A stretch of DNA of 64,000 bases from Paraburkholderia aromaticivorans (GTDB lineage Bacteria; Pseudomonadota; Gammaproteobacteria; Burkholderiales; Burkholderiaceae), in NCBI RefSeq assembly GCF_002278075.1, contig NZ_CP022989.1:1798001-1862000 (forward strand), written 5' to 3'. Of the stretch, positions 1 through 9,059 are shown piece after piece. The notes under the pieces were generated by a model. The model was not told the DNA's origin, searched no databases, and worked only from the letters and a program-made list of their open reading frames with translations. The stretch's first letter is position 1. Each line of letters starts with the position of its first letter. The position numbers and the translations under genes were made by a program.

Positions 1-50
1 TAAATCTTCTATGAAAGTACGCCGATTCATAGAACCGGCGCCGCCCGCGC

Positions 51-78
51 GGCCTCTTGCAAGCGAAGCTTGGAGGCC
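51..78. other. Hairpin downstream of ubiH
   Basis: An interrupted inverted repeat: GGCCTC (51-56) pairs with GAGGCC (73-78), and inside it CAAGC (60-64) pairs with GCTTG (68-72) around a GAA loop. It begins about 10 bases beyond the ubiH stop codon on the minus strand. No run of T follows on either strand, so it is either a weak terminator or an mRNA 3' stabilising hairpin. Confidence 0.4.
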
Positions 79-89
79 GTGCGGCGCGC

Positions 90-1433
90 CTAGCGGCGTT
101 GTCCGAACATCATTTGCCGTGCCAGCGCGGTTTTCACAGGCGGCAGGAATTCGAGCGCGGTGAGGGCGAGGCCGCGCATGATCGCGAGCGGCGCGAAGTC
201 GACGGTGAAGAGGCGCGCGAGCGTGTCGGTGGCACCGATCGTCATGCGCCGGTCGAGCGCGCGGCGTTGCGCGAAAGTGGCTAGCGCGAGCGGCGTCGGG
301 CCTTCCGCGGAGAGGGCGTCGGCGAGCGAGTGCGCGTCGCGCAGGCCCAAGTTTAGGCCTTGGCCCGCCACCGGGTGCAGCGTCTGCGCCGCATTACCGA
401 TCGCCACGATGTGACCGTCGACGAGCGTTTCCACCGCGTTCAGCCCCAGCGGGAACGACGCGCGCCCCTTGATGTGCGTGAAGCGGCCCATGCGGTCGCC
501 GAAGGCGGCGCCGAGTTCACTGAGGATGGCTTCGTCGGAGAGCTGCGCGCGGCGCGCGGCTTCCTCGGGCGCGCAGCACCAGACCAGAGCGTAGTCGGCG
601 CCGCGCACGCCGCCCATCGGCAGCAACGCGATCGGACCTTGCGAGGTGAAGCGTTCCCACGCGACGTGCGGCTGCGGCGCGGACACGGTCACCGTGCCGA
701 CGAGTGCAGTCTGGCCGTAGTCCCGCGAGCCAGGTTCGACCGCGGCTCGGCCAGCGCGCCGTGTGGCGGCTCGATTGTCGCGAGTGCCGTCGTCCGCGTG
801 GCGGCTGGGCTGTCGCTCGGCCACATTCACGCTGGCCCCCTTGCTGGCGCGTTTAGCCGCGCCTTTACCCGGCGTCTGGTCGCCGAACAGGCCGCCTTCC
901 GCATTCACCAGAATGCGCGTGTGCAACTGACGCGTGACGCCCGCGGTTTCGATCGGCAGCGTGACGCCGTCGAGTTCCTGCGTCGGCGCGCCGGCCGAGG
1001 TGGAGCGGAACCAGTGTACGGAGGTGGCGTGCACCGCCTCGGCGAGACCGTGGACGATCGAGCCGTAGCGCAGCACGTAGCCGAGCGCCGGCAAACCGTG
1101 CTCGCTGTGGTCGATCAGCGTGCGGCCGAAATGGCCGCGCTGCGAGACGTGGATACGCTGGATCGCGGTGGCGTCCGCGGGCCAGCGCAGCGGCTCCAGG
1201 ATCATCCGGCTGCCGTGCGACACGGCGATGGCGCGCGGGTCGGCGATCGAATCTTCCGGCTCGCGGGCGTCGACGAGCGCGATCTTCAGCGAGCGCGTCG
1301 CGCTGCGGCGCGCCAGCCAGCCGGCCAGCGCCAGCCCGACCGGACCGGCGCCGACGATCGTCACGTCGAAATCGAAGGGGTGGCCGGCCGCGGCGGGCTT
1401 CAGGATCACCGTCGACTGGGAAACGTCGTTCAT
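90..1433 (-). CDS. ubiH: 2-octaprenyl-6-methoxyphenol hydroxylase (UbiH), FAD-dependent
   Basis: Aromatic-ring hydroxylase of aerobic ubiquinone biosynthesis, a flavoprotein of the UbiH/UbiF/COQ6 family. The protein is 447 residues. A dinucleotide-binding GAGPVG lies at residues 28-33. The second FAD motif GNAAQTLHPVAGQG at 346-359 follows the UbiH form (GNAAQT) and not the GDAAH form of other members. Residues about 186-236 are a low-complexity Ala/Arg/Lys-rich insert in the middle of the fold, absent from the enterobacterial protein as I remember it. The gene lies 14 bases downstream of pepP on the same strand, the classical pepP-ubiH pair, so the two are probably co-transcribed. Confidence 0.93.
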   Translation of the reverse strand: MNDVSQSTVILKPAAAGHPFDFDVTIVGAGPVGLALAGWLARRSATRSLKIALVDAREPEDSIADPRAIAVSHGSRMILEPLRWPADATAIQRIHVSQRGHFGRTLIDHSEHGLPALGYVLRYGSIVHGLAEAVHATSVHWFRSTSAGAPTQELDGVTLPIETAGVTRQLHTRILVNAEGGLFGDQTPGKGAAKRASKGASVNVAERQPSRHADDGTRDNRAATRRAGRAAVEPGSRDYGQTALVGTVTVSAPQPHVAWERFTSQGPIALLPMGGVRGADYALVWCCAPEEAARRAQLSDEAILSELGAAFGDRMGRFTHIKGRASFPLGLNAVETLVDGHIVAIGNAAQTLHPVAGQGLNLGLRDAHSLADALSAEGPTPLALATFAQRRALDRRMTIGATDTLARLFTVDFAPLAIMRGLALTALEFLPPVKTALARQMMFGQRR

Positions 1434-1447
1434 TCCGGGTTACTTCC

Positions 1448-2857
1448 TTATGACTTCCTTGTTTCGTGAGCCGCGCGGGCTTCCTGCATCAGCGCCTCGA
1501 TCTCGTCGGCGGCGACGGGCACGTCGCGCGTGATCAGCTCGCAGCCGCTCGGCGTGACGATGGCGTCGTCCTCGATGCGGATGCCGATGTTCCAGTAGCG
1601 CTCGGGCACGCCTTCGGCCGGCCGGATGTAGAGGCCCGGCTCGATGGTGAGCGTCATCGAAGCCTGCAGCGTGCGCCACGGCAGCGCGCCTGCCTCGTCG
1701 CGCGGCGCGCGGCGTTCGCGATAGTCGCCGACATCGTGCACGTCCATGCCGAGCCAGTGCCCGGTGCGGTGCATATAGAACGGCGCGTAGGCGCGTTCGG
1801 CGATCACGTCGTCGACCGAGGCGAATTTTGCGCGCGCGATGATGCCGGTGTCGAGCAAGCCCTGCGACAGTACGCGCACGGCCGCCTGGTGCGGATCGTC
1901 GAAGGTGGCGCCGGCGCGGGTGGCGTCGACGGCGGCCTGCTGCGCGGCCAGCACGATGTCGTACAGCTCGCGCTGCGCCGGCGTGAAGCGGCCGCTGGCG
2001 GGAAAGGTGCGGGTGATGTCGGACGCGTAGCCGTCGAGTTCGCAGGCCGCGTCGATCAGGATCAGGTCGCCGTCCTGGGCAATCGCGTTGCCCGCCGGGT
2101 AATGCAGCACGCAGGCGTTCGCGCCCGCCGCGACGATCGACGTGTAAGCCGGCGCCTGCGCGCCGAATTTGCGGAACGTATAGAGCAGTTCGGCTTCGAG
2201 TTCATACTCGCGCACGCCGGGATGGCACGCGGCCATCGCGCGACGATGCGCGGCGGCCGAAATCTGTCCGGCGCGGCGCATGATGGCGAGTTCGTGGTCG
2301 TCCTTGACGAGCCGCATGTCGTCGAGCAGCGGGATTAGATCGTGCGCGGCAGCCGGCGCGGCGACGCCGCCGCGAGCTTGCGCCCGCACGGCGTCGAGCC
2401 AGCCGCGCACCTGTTCATCCAGTTGCGGCGAGGTGCCGAGCGCGTAATGCAGCGCTGGCTTGTCGGCGAGCAGACGCGGCAGTTGCGCATCCACTTCGCC
2501 GATGGCGAACGCCGCGTCGACACCGAAAGCCGCGCGCGCGCCGTCCGGGCCGAAGCGGAAACCTTCCCACGTCTCGCGCTCGACATTCTTCTCGCGGCAG
2601 AACAGCACGGAGGCCGGCCCGCCGGGCGCGGCGCTGGCGTCGAGCACCAGTAACGCCTCGGGTTCGGTGAAGCCGGTCAGGTAGTAGAAGTAGCTGTCGT
2701 GCCGATAGGGATAATCGGCGTCGCGGTTGCGCAGCGCCTCGGGCGCGGTGGGGACAATGGCGACGCCGCCGCCCGCCGCCCGAAGCGCGGCGAGTACGCG
2801 CTCACGGCGCGTGCGGTAGACGTCGATGGCGATGGAGGGTTCGGTCGGCTGGTTCAT
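1448..2857 (-). CDS. pepP: Xaa-Pro aminopeptidase (aminopeptidase P)
   Basis: Cytoplasmic metallopeptidase of family M24B that removes N-terminal residues preceding proline. An N-terminal aminopeptidase P domain (PYRHDSYFYYLTGF near the start) is followed by the pita-bread catalytic domain. The usual ligands are visible: Asp in DAACELDGYASD, His in HRTGHWLGMDVHDVG, Glu in TIEPGLYI and Glu in IRIEDD. The frame is open 54 codons further upstream, but the ATG at 2855-2857 starts MNQPTEPS, fits the family N-terminus and gives 469 residues. It leads the pepP-ubiH unit and is divergent from the glutathione transferase gene across about 200 bases. Confidence 0.93.
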   Translation of the reverse strand: MNQPTEPSIAIDVYRTRRERVLAALRAAGGGVAIVPTAPEALRNRDADYPYRHDSYFYYLTGFTEPEALLVLDASAAPGGPASVLFCREKNVERETWEGFRFGPDGARAAFGVDAAFAIGEVDAQLPRLLADKPALHYALGTSPQLDEQVRGWLDAVRAQARGGVAAPAAAHDLIPLLDDMRLVKDDHELAIMRRAGQISAAAHRRAMAACHPGVREYELEAELLYTFRKFGAQAPAYTSIVAAGANACVLHYPAGNAIAQDGDLILIDAACELDGYASDITRTFPASGRFTPAQRELYDIVLAAQQAAVDATRAGATFDDPHQAAVRVLSQGLLDTGIIARAKFASVDDVIAERAYAPFYMHRTGHWLGMDVHDVGDYRERRAPRDEAGALPWRTLQASMTLTIEPGLYIRPAEGVPERYWNIGIRIEDDAIVTPSGCELITRDVPVAADEIEALMQEARAAHETRKS

Positions 2858-3060
2858 CGTGCGATTGTAGCGCCCATGCACGGAGTTATTTTGCGCGGGA
2901 TACTGGCGCAAGTGGACGCGAAGGCGTTGGCGGCGCTGTTGCAATCCGCCCACAGCGAGTCTGCATGCGGCTCGCCAAGCGCCGCTGCGACGCGCGTGAA
3001 TGCTCGCTAAAGCCAGCAACCACTTATACTTTCGCCGGATTCAGGAAAAGGCAGATGGTA

Positions 3061-3675
3061 ATGATGAAACTCATCGGTTCGCTCGCCAGCCCCTTTGTGC
3101 GTAAAGCGCGCATTGTGCTGGCCGACAAGAAAATCGACTACGAACTAGTGCCCGAGAATGTCTGGGCGCCGGACACCAGGATTCACACGTTCAATCCGCT
3201 CGGCAAGGTGCCGTGCCTCGTGATGGAAGACGGCGAAGCCGTGTTCGACTCGCGGGTCATCTGCGAATACGTGGATACGCTCTCCCCGGTCGGCAAGCTG
3301 ATCCCCCAGTCGGGGCGTGAGCGTGTCGAGGTGCGCTGCTGGGAAGCGCTCGCCGACGGCTTGCTCGACGCGGCGGTGCTGATTCGCCTCGAAGGCACGC
3401 AGCGCGCGCCGGAGCAGCGTGTGGACGCGTGGGTCGCACGCCAGCAGCGCAAGATCGACGAAGCGCTGATCGCGATGGCGCAGGGATTGGGCAGCAAGAC
3501 GTGGTGCGCGGGCAATCACTACACGCTCGCCGACATCGCGGTGGGCTGCGCGCTGGGTTATCTGGATTTCCGCATGCCCGAGCTGAACTGGCGCGAACCG
3601 TATCCGAATCTGGATAAACACTTCCAGAAGCTCTCGCTGCGCCAGTCGTTCATCGACACGGTGCCCGTCAACTGA
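3061..3675 (+). CDS. Glutathione S-transferase family protein, YibF-like
   Basis: Soluble glutathione transferase of about 204 residues. The N-terminal thioredoxin-like domain starts MMKLIGSLASPFVRKARI; the SPFVRK segment holds the active-site Ser, and NPLGKVPCLV contains the cis-Pro of the glutathione site. The remainder is the all-helical C-terminal domain with a YTLADIAVGCALGY helix. The closest family I recognise is E. coli YibF, whose substrate is unknown. An AGGAAAAGG ribosome-binding site at 3043-3051 favours the ATG at 3061 (or 3064) over the earlier in-frame start at 2965. It converges with lnt, whose stop codon is only 9 bases away. Confidence 0.85.
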   Translation: MMKLIGSLASPFVRKARIVLADKKIDYELVPENVWAPDTRIHTFNPLGKVPCLVMEDGEAVFDSRVICEYVDTLSPVGKLIPQSGRERVEVRCWEALADGLLDAAVLIRLEGTQRAPEQRVDAWVARQQRKIDEALIAMAQGLGSKTWCAGNHYTLADIAVGCALGYLDFRMPELNWREPYPNLDKHFQKLSLRQSFIDTVPVN

Positions 3676-3684
3676 GCGGGCGCC

Positions 3685-5415
3685 TTATTGCCTGGCGTTT
3701 GGCTGACCGCCGTTTTGTTTATCGTTCCGCCGCCGCGTGATACCCGGCCCGAACGCAAAGCCGAACGCCAGTAACAGCAATGAAACCGCCAGCACGGTGT
3801 TGTTGCCGCTCGTGACATAGGGCGTGCTGCCCGCAGTGCCTTGCACCGTCAGGTCGAGCGAACCGATCGTGTAAGGCTGCAGGCGGCCGAGCACCTTGCC
3901 GTCGGCATCGATCGCGGCGGTCATGCCGGTGTTGGTGGCGCGCAGCATCGGGCGGCCGGTTTCCAGCGAACGCATGCGCGCGATCTGCAGATGCTGGTCG
4001 AGCGCGATCGTGTCGCCGAACCAGGCCAGGTTGGTCGAATTGACCAGCACGCCGGCGGGCGTATCGCTATCGCGAATGGTCCGCGCAATCTCTTCGCCGA
4101 AAATGTCCTCGTAACAGATGTCGACCGCGACCGGCTGGTTGTGGACCATGAACGGCTTCTGCACCGGCGCGCCACGGAAGAAGTCGCCGAGCGGAATGCT
4201 CATCAGGTTGACGAACCAGCGGAATCCCCACGGCACGAATTCGCCGAACGGCACGAGGTGGTGCTTGTCGTAGCGGTACACGTCGCGCGTGCCGGGGGTG
4301 ACGCCGAACAGGCTGTTCGTGTAGTCGATCACCTGGCCTTCCGGCGTGATCGTGCCGCCGATCGCGCCGAACAGAATCGCGCTGCCCGTGGTGTCCGCAA
4401 AATTGCGCACCGCCGAGGCGAAGGGCGCCGGCAATTGCTGCGCGAGCACCGGAATGGCGGTTTCCGGCGTGACGATCAGATCGGCCGGCTTCGAGGTGAT
4501 CATTTGCTGATACTGGTCGATCGCGGCGCGCATGCCGGATTCCTCGAACTTCATTTCCTGTTTGACGTTGCCTTGCAGCAGGCGCACGGTCAGCGGCGCG
4601 TTGGCCGGCACGGTCCATTGGACGAGCGGCAGCAGCAGACCGGCTGCGATCAGCGCCACAGCGATTGCGGCCGGCACGGCGACGCGCGCGGCGCCCGGTT
4701 TCGCGGCATTGCGGCTGGCGTCGCCGGTTCCGCCCGGCTTGCGCGAAGGCAGAAGCGGCAGCAGCGCCTGCACGATCAGCGCGGCCACCAGCGCGAGCAT
4801 CCAGCCGACGCCGTACACGCCCGCCACCGGCGCGAAGCCGGCGAACGGACCGTCCACCTGGGCGTAACCGCTCGCGAGCCACGGAAAGCCCGTAAACACC
4901 GTGCCGCGCAACCATTCGCCGATCGCCCACGCGCTCGCGAACGCCAGCGCGCCATGCCAGGTCGGCGAGAACGGCGTGTCGTCGGCGGCCGCGCCATTGC
5001 GCGCGTGACCGGCGCAGAACGACCAGACACCGGCCGCCAGCGCCGGATAAACCGCCAGATAGAGCGAGAACAGCACCACGGCCGCGCCGGCGAGAGGCGC
5101 CGCCATGCCGCCGTAGAAATGCATGCTGACGTAGAGCCACCACACGCCGGTCAGGAAATTGCCGAAGCCGAACGCGCCGCCCGTCAGCGCCGCGCTTTTC
5201 CAGCCGGTGGTGCGCGTGAGCCAGGCGAAGAACAGCGCGAAGATCGCGAGTTCGAGCCAGCCGCCGTGCGGCGTCGGCGCGAACGAAAGCGTATTGGCCG
5301 CGCCCGCGGCGAGCGCGACGAGGTAATGCCAGCGGGGCAGCGTGCGGCCGCGAACTGGCTCGGCGGCAGAAGCGCTCACGCCTCGGCGCGAACGGGAAGT
5401 GATCGGGTCGGCCAT
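3685..5415 (-). CDS. lnt: Apolipoprotein N-acyltransferase
   Basis: Inner-membrane enzyme that adds the third acyl chain to the N-terminal Cys of lipoproteins. It has 576 residues: multiple membrane segments over about 30-265, a periplasmic nitrilase-like domain and a last membrane segment near 545. The Glu-Lys-Cys triad is present as E318 (VTPETAIP), K384 (YDKHHLVPFGEF) and C434 (VDICYEDIFG). It is the last gene of the miaB-phoH-ybeY-chaC-corC-lnt cluster. The 94-base gap from corC is longer than the other gaps in the cluster and contains a 12-bp tandem repeat. Confidence 0.94.
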   Translation of the reverse strand: MADPITSRSRRGVSASAAEPVRGRTLPRWHYLVALAAGAANTLSFAPTPHGGWLELAIFALFFAWLTRTTGWKSAALTGGAFGFGNFLTGVWWLYVSMHFYGGMAAPLAGAAVVLFSLYLAVYPALAAGVWSFCAGHARNGAAADDTPFSPTWHGALAFASAWAIGEWLRGTVFTGFPWLASGYAQVDGPFAGFAPVAGVYGVGWMLALVAALIVQALLPLLPSRKPGGTGDASRNAAKPGAARVAVPAAIAVALIAAGLLLPLVQWTVPANAPLTVRLLQGNVKQEMKFEESGMRAAIDQYQQMITSKPADLIVTPETAIPVLAQQLPAPFASAVRNFADTTGSAILFGAIGGTITPEGQVIDYTNSLFGVTPGTRDVYRYDKHHLVPFGEFVPWGFRWFVNLMSIPLGDFFRGAPVQKPFMVHNQPVAVDICYEDIFGEEIARTIRDSDTPAGVLVNSTNLAWFGDTIALDQHLQIARMRSLETGRPMLRATNTGMTAAIDADGKVLGRLQPYTIGSLDLTVQGTAGSTPYVTSGNNTVLAVSLLLLAFGFAFGPGITRRRNDKQNGGQPNARQ

Positions 5416-5437
5416 TGTTGCGCGGTCGGCGTGAAAG

Positions 5438-5473
5438 GTTGAACAGCGGGTTGAAGAGCGGCTTGAACAGCGA
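5438..5473. repeat. Three tandem 12-bp repeats in the corC-lnt gap
   Basis: Three imperfect copies of GTTGAACAGCGG lie head to tail at 5438-5449, 5450-5461 and 5462-5473; the second has GAG for CAG and the third starts with C and ends with A. They fall between the corC stop and the lnt start, so they would be in the mRNA leader of lnt. Confidence 0.8.
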
Positions 5474-5509
5474 GTCGGAGAAGTGCAGCGAGAACCGGCC
5501 GGAGCCGGA

Positions 5510-6403
5510 TCAGGTCTGCACGTGCTGCGCTTCGCGCTCGCGCTGGCCGGCGAGCGGATCGCGGCGCACCAGCAGCATATGAATCTGGCGGGCGTCGCCG
5601 CGCAGAATCTCGAAGATCAGATCGTCGAGGCGGACTTTTTCGCCGCGATGCGGCACCCGTCCGAAGTGATGCGTGACGAGTCCGCCGATCGTGTCGACTT
5701 CGTCGTCCGGGTAGTGGGTGCCGAAGGCCTCGTTGAACTGTTCGATTTCGGTCAGCGCGCGCACGCGGAAGCGTCCGTCCGGCGAGGCGATGATATTGCC
5801 GCTTTCCTCGTCGAAATCGTATTCGTCTTCAATATCGCCGACGATCTGTTCCAGCACGTCTTCGATCGTGATCAGGCCGGCCACGCCGCCGTATTCGTCG
5901 ACCACCACCGCGAGGTGGTTGCGATTCACGCGGAAGTCGTGCAGCAGCACGTTCAGACGCTTCGACTCGGGAATGAACACGGCGGGGCGCAGCATGCCGC
6001 GCACGTCGAACTCTTCTTCGGCGTAGTAGCGCAGCAGGTCTTTGGCGAGCAGCACGCCGATGATGTTGTCGCGGTTGCCCTCGAAGACCGGATAGCGCGA
6101 GTGCGCTTTTTCCAGCACGTAAGGAATGAATTCGGCGGGATTGTCCGCGATGTTGATCGCGTCCATTTGCGCACGCGGCACCATGATGTCGCGCGCGCTG
6201 AGTTCGGACACCTGGAATACGCCTTCGATCATCGACAGCGAGTCGGCGTCGATCAGGTTGCGCTCGTGCGCGTCCTGCAGAATTTCCAGAAGTTCGGCGC
6301 GCGAGTCGGGCTCGGGCGAGATGAAGTCGGTCAGACGCTCGAGCAGCGAGCGCTTTTCCTGCGGTTTGTCGGTATGGCGTCGACTGGGATACGTGTCGTT
6401 CAT
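5510..6403 (-). CDS. corC: CorC/HlyC-type CBS-domain protein
   Basis: Protein of about 297 residues, the YbeX/CorC orthologue by content and position. Two CBS domains occupy roughly residues 65-185 (ARDIMVPRAQM starts the first; VVVDEYGGVAGLITIEDVL ends the second) and a CorC_HlyC C-terminal domain follows. There is no DUF21 membrane domain, so it is cytoplasmic. The family has been linked to magnesium/cobalt efflux and, for YbeX, to ribosome metabolism; the sequence does not decide between them. The ATG at 6401-6403 (MNDTYPS) fits the family start better than the longer open frame. It sits between chaC and lnt. Confidence 0.9.
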   Translation of the reverse strand: MNDTYPSRRHTDKPQEKRSLLERLTDFISPEPDSRAELLEILQDAHERNLIDADSLSMIEGVFQVSELSARDIMVPRAQMDAINIADNPAEFIPYVLEKAHSRYPVFEGNRDNIIGVLLAKDLLRYYAEEEFDVRGMLRPAVFIPESKRLNVLLHDFRVNRNHLAVVVDEYGGVAGLITIEDVLEQIVGDIEDEYDFDEESGNIIASPDGRFRVRALTEIEQFNEAFGTHYPDDEVDTIGGLVTHHFGRVPHRGEKVRLDDLIFEILRGDARQIHMLLVRRDPLAGQREREAQHVQT

Positions 6404-6605
6404 GGTAGTGCGCCCGGCAAGACTGGGCGCGCTGTTGCAGAGCATTAAGGATACACCAGGCACATGGCAGGACCGTGTCCTGCCGGGCTGGGCGATGAGT
6501 GAAGCTGGGGTGAAACGGCGTCGCCGTGAGAGGCGGGCGTGGGTCAATCCTAACTGATAACGCGCGGAAAAGCGTTTCCAGGAAAAAAAGCGCCGTTCGT
6601 GACGA

Positions 6606-7355
6606 TTATTCCTGGCCGCTCTTGAGGTCCGTTTTGACGTCCGCTTTGACGTTCTCCTTCGCGCCCACTTTCCGGCCCGCCTTCAGGCCCGCTTCGCGGC
6701 TTTCCTCGCGGCACCGTTCGAGCAGCGCTTCGAGCGCGCGGTCCGGCATGCCGCTTTCACGCAGCGCATGCACGGTGCGGCTGACGTAATCGAGCGTGGT
6801 GCCGTAGCGCCCGCTGGCACAGCCGAACACGGTTTTGACGACATCGTCGTGCAACTTGCCGGTGTAGCTCGGCACGTCGCGGCGCATCACGAACGCCAGC
6901 GCGTCGACGCGGCGGCCGTCGGCGAGCACGCACGGCAGCCACGCCGGCCGGTACGAGCCCATGGCCATTTCGCGGCGCCAGAGCGCTTCGAGATGCGGCA
7001 TCGAGCCTTCGGCCGCGAGCCGGAACGCGATGCCGGTGCACGAACCGCCGCGATCGAGCGCGAGCACGAGGCCGGGCTGCTCGGGCGTGCCGCGATTCAC
7101 GCGCGACCATAGATAGAGGCCACGATGGTAGCCGTGAACTCGCGATCGGGTTGCTTCGACGGTGGGCAGGCCGGGGTTCCAGATCAGCGACCCATAGCCG
7201 AACAGCCAGAGATCGCTCTGGCGGTCCCAGTCGCGCAGCGTGCAGTCGAGCGATGCGCGCAATTCCTCGTCCGTCAGCAGCCGCGATTCGCCGAGCACCG
7301 GTGGGTAGTCCGGGCAGGGCGTTCGGGTGTCTGCTTCAGGGGATGAGGTGCTCAC
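6606..7355 (-). CDS. chaC: ChaC-type gamma-glutamylcyclotransferase
   Basis: Glutathione-specific gamma-glutamylcyclotransferase family: cleaves glutathione to 5-oxoproline and Cys-Gly in the cytosol. The hallmark LWLFGYGSLIWNPG is near residue 50, and the catalytic Glu is expected in GSMPHLEALWRREM. The start is GTG (7353-7355). The last 30 residues are an unusual Lys-rich tail with Lys every fourth residue (KAGR-KVGA-KENV-KADV-KTDL-KSGQ), encoded by a 12-bp periodic DNA segment. It lies between ybeY and corC, a position empty in the enterobacterial ybe operon, with 49 bases to ybeY, so it is probably co-transcribed. Confidence 0.88.
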   Translation of the reverse strand: MSTSSPEADTRTPCPDYPPVLGESRLLTDEELRASLDCTLRDWDRQSDLWLFGYGSLIWNPGLPTVEATRSRVHGYHRGLYLWSRVNRGTPEQPGLVLALDRGGSCTGIAFRLAAEGSMPHLEALWRREMAMGSYRPAWLPCVLADGRRVDALAFVMRRDVPSYTGKLHDDVVKTVFGCASGRYGTTLDYVSRTVHALRESGMPDRALEALLERCREESREAGLKAGRKVGAKENVKADVKTDLKSGQE

Positions 7356-7404
7356 GATGGGTTTTGAACGGGGTGGACGTTAGCGGCTCGGCTGCGATCG
7401 CCGC

Positions 7405-7866
7405 CTACTGGTACGGATCGGGAAACCCGAGCTTGGCGAGGATTTCCGTTTCGATCGCTTCCATTTCCTCGGCTTCTTCCTCGACTTCGTGGTCGTAGCC
7501 CTGGGCGTGGAGTGTGCCGTGCACGAGCAGATGCGCGTAGTGCGCGACGAGCGGCTTGCCCTGCTCGGCGGCTTCTTTTTCGACCACCGGGCAGCACAGG
7601 ATCAGGTCGCCCGTCACCGGATCGTCTTCGGATTCGGCGTAGGCAAAGGTCAGCACGTTGGTCGAATAATCCTTGCCGCGATAGGTGCGGTTCAGCGTGC
7701 GGCCTTCTTCGGCATCGACGAACCGCACCGTCAATTCACCGTCCGCGAAGAGCGCCGCCTTGATCCAGCCGGCCACGGTGGCGCGCGAAAGCAGCGCCTT
7801 GTGTTCCGGCCAGGCCTTGGCGGCGGGGAATTGCAGATTCAACGTCAGTTTCGGGGCGCGGCTCAT
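7405..7866 (-). CDS. ybeY: Endoribonuclease YbeY (16S rRNA maturation)
   Basis: Single-strand endoribonuclease involved in 16S rRNA 3'-end processing and ribosome quality control. It has 153 residues. The zinc-binding [11 protein letters not shown] motif (H-x3-H-x5-H) lies near residues 114-124, after the family's [19 protein letters not shown] segment. It follows phoH by 48 bases, the conserved order. Confidence 0.94.
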   Translation of the reverse strand: MSRAPKLTLNLQFPAAKAWPEHKALLSRATVAGWIKAALFADGELTVRFVDAEEGRTLNRTYRGKDYSTNVLTFAYAESEDDPVTGDLILCCPVVEKEAAEQGKPLVAHYAHLLVHGTLHAQGYDHEVEEEAEEMEAIETEILAKLGFPDPYQ

Positions 7867-7914
7867 GCGGTTTCGTCGTGTTGCGTCTTTTACGTTGGTT
7901 GCGGCTGCGGGCGC

Positions 7915-8988
7915 TTAGCGTGAATCCGCCGGACTGGCGGTTTTCTGCGAATGCGCATCGTACGCCTCCACAATTCGCGCGACCAGCGGATGCCGCACCA
8001 CGTCAGCGCTCGTAAAGCGCGTGAGCGCGATGCCGCGCACGTCGGCCAGCACCTGCTGCGCTTCGATCAGCCCGCTCTTGTGGCCGCGCGGCAAGTCGAC
8101 CTGGGTCGTGTCGCCGGTGACCACCGCCTTCGAGCCGAAGCCGATCCGCGTGAGGAACATCTTCATCTGTTCGGGCGTGGTGTTCTGCGCCTCGTCGAGG
8201 ATGATGAACGCGTGGTTCAGCGTGCGGCCGCGCATGTACGCGAGCGGCGCGATTTCGATCATCTGCCGCTCGAACATCTTGGCGGTCTTGTCGAAGCCGA
8301 GCAGATCGTACAGCGCGTCGTACAAAGGACGCAGATACGGATCGACCTTTTGCGCCAGATCGCCCGGCAGGAAGCCGAGGCGCTCGCCCGCTTCCACAGC
8401 CGGACGCGTCAGCACGATGCGTTTGACCTGATCGCGCTCCAGCGCGTCCACCGCGCAGGCCACCGCCAGATAGGTCTTGCCGGTGCCGGCCGGGCCGATG
8501 CCGAAGGTCACGTCGTGCGAGATGATCTGCTTCAGATACTCGCGCTGCGCCGGCGTGCGGCCGCGCAGATCCGCGCGCCGCGTGTACAGCTTCGGGCCGA
8601 GTTCTTCGACGTCGTCGTCCACGGCGTCGGCGGGCTGGTCGAACGGATGATCCGGATTGCCCGGGAAACGCGGGTCTATCGCTTCCGTGCCGTGTCCGTT
8701 GCCGTTCGCGCGATGCCGCGCGGGCTGACGGACTTCAACGAGCGCAAGCTGGATGTCGTCGACCGACAGCGGCTTCTGTGAGTTGTCGTAGAACTTTTCG
8801 AGCGCGGTGAGCGCGAGTTTCGCGCCGCGTCCACGAATCGTAATGCGGTGGCCACGGCGTTGCAGCGTCACGTCGAGCGCCTGCTCGATCTGGCGCAGAT
8901 TTTCGTCGAGCGGGCCGCAGAGGTTGGCGAGCCGCGCGTTGTCTTCACGCGGTGCGGTGAATTCCAGATGCTGCTGAGTGGTCTTCAA
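7915..8988 (-). CDS. phoH: PhoH-like ATPase (YbeZ)
   Basis: PhoH-family P-loop ATPase, the YbeZ orthologue, which works with YbeY in RNA metabolism. It has 357 residues. An N-terminal KH-like region (about 40-90) precedes a Walker A motif GPAGTGKT at 165-172 and a Walker B AFIILDEAQN. The start is TTG (8986-8988), giving MKTTQQHLEF, which is the family N-terminus; no ATG or GTG fits nearby, and the ribosome-binding site is weak. It lies 71 bases downstream of miaB, as in E. coli. Confidence 0.93.
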   Translation of the reverse strand: MKTTQQHLEFTAPREDNARLANLCGPLDENLRQIEQALDVTLQRRGHRITIRGRGAKLALTALEKFYDNSQKPLSVDDIQLALVEVRQPARHRANGNGHGTEAIDPRFPGNPDHPFDQPADAVDDDVEELGPKLYTRRADLRGRTPAQREYLKQIISHDVTFGIGPAGTGKTYLAVACAVDALERDQVKRIVLTRPAVEAGERLGFLPGDLAQKVDPYLRPLYDALYDLLGFDKTAKMFERQMIEIAPLAYMRGRTLNHAFIILDEAQNTTPEQMKMFLTRIGFGSKAVVTGDTTQVDLPRGHKSGLIEAQQVLADVRGIALTRFTSADVVRHPLVARIVEAYDAHSQKTASPADSR

Positions 8989-9059
8989 GGCGGTGGTTCG
9001 ATCCTGTCGGTTTCGATACGCGGGTTGCTTCGCGGATTTGCGTCGCGGGTTGGCGTCGC

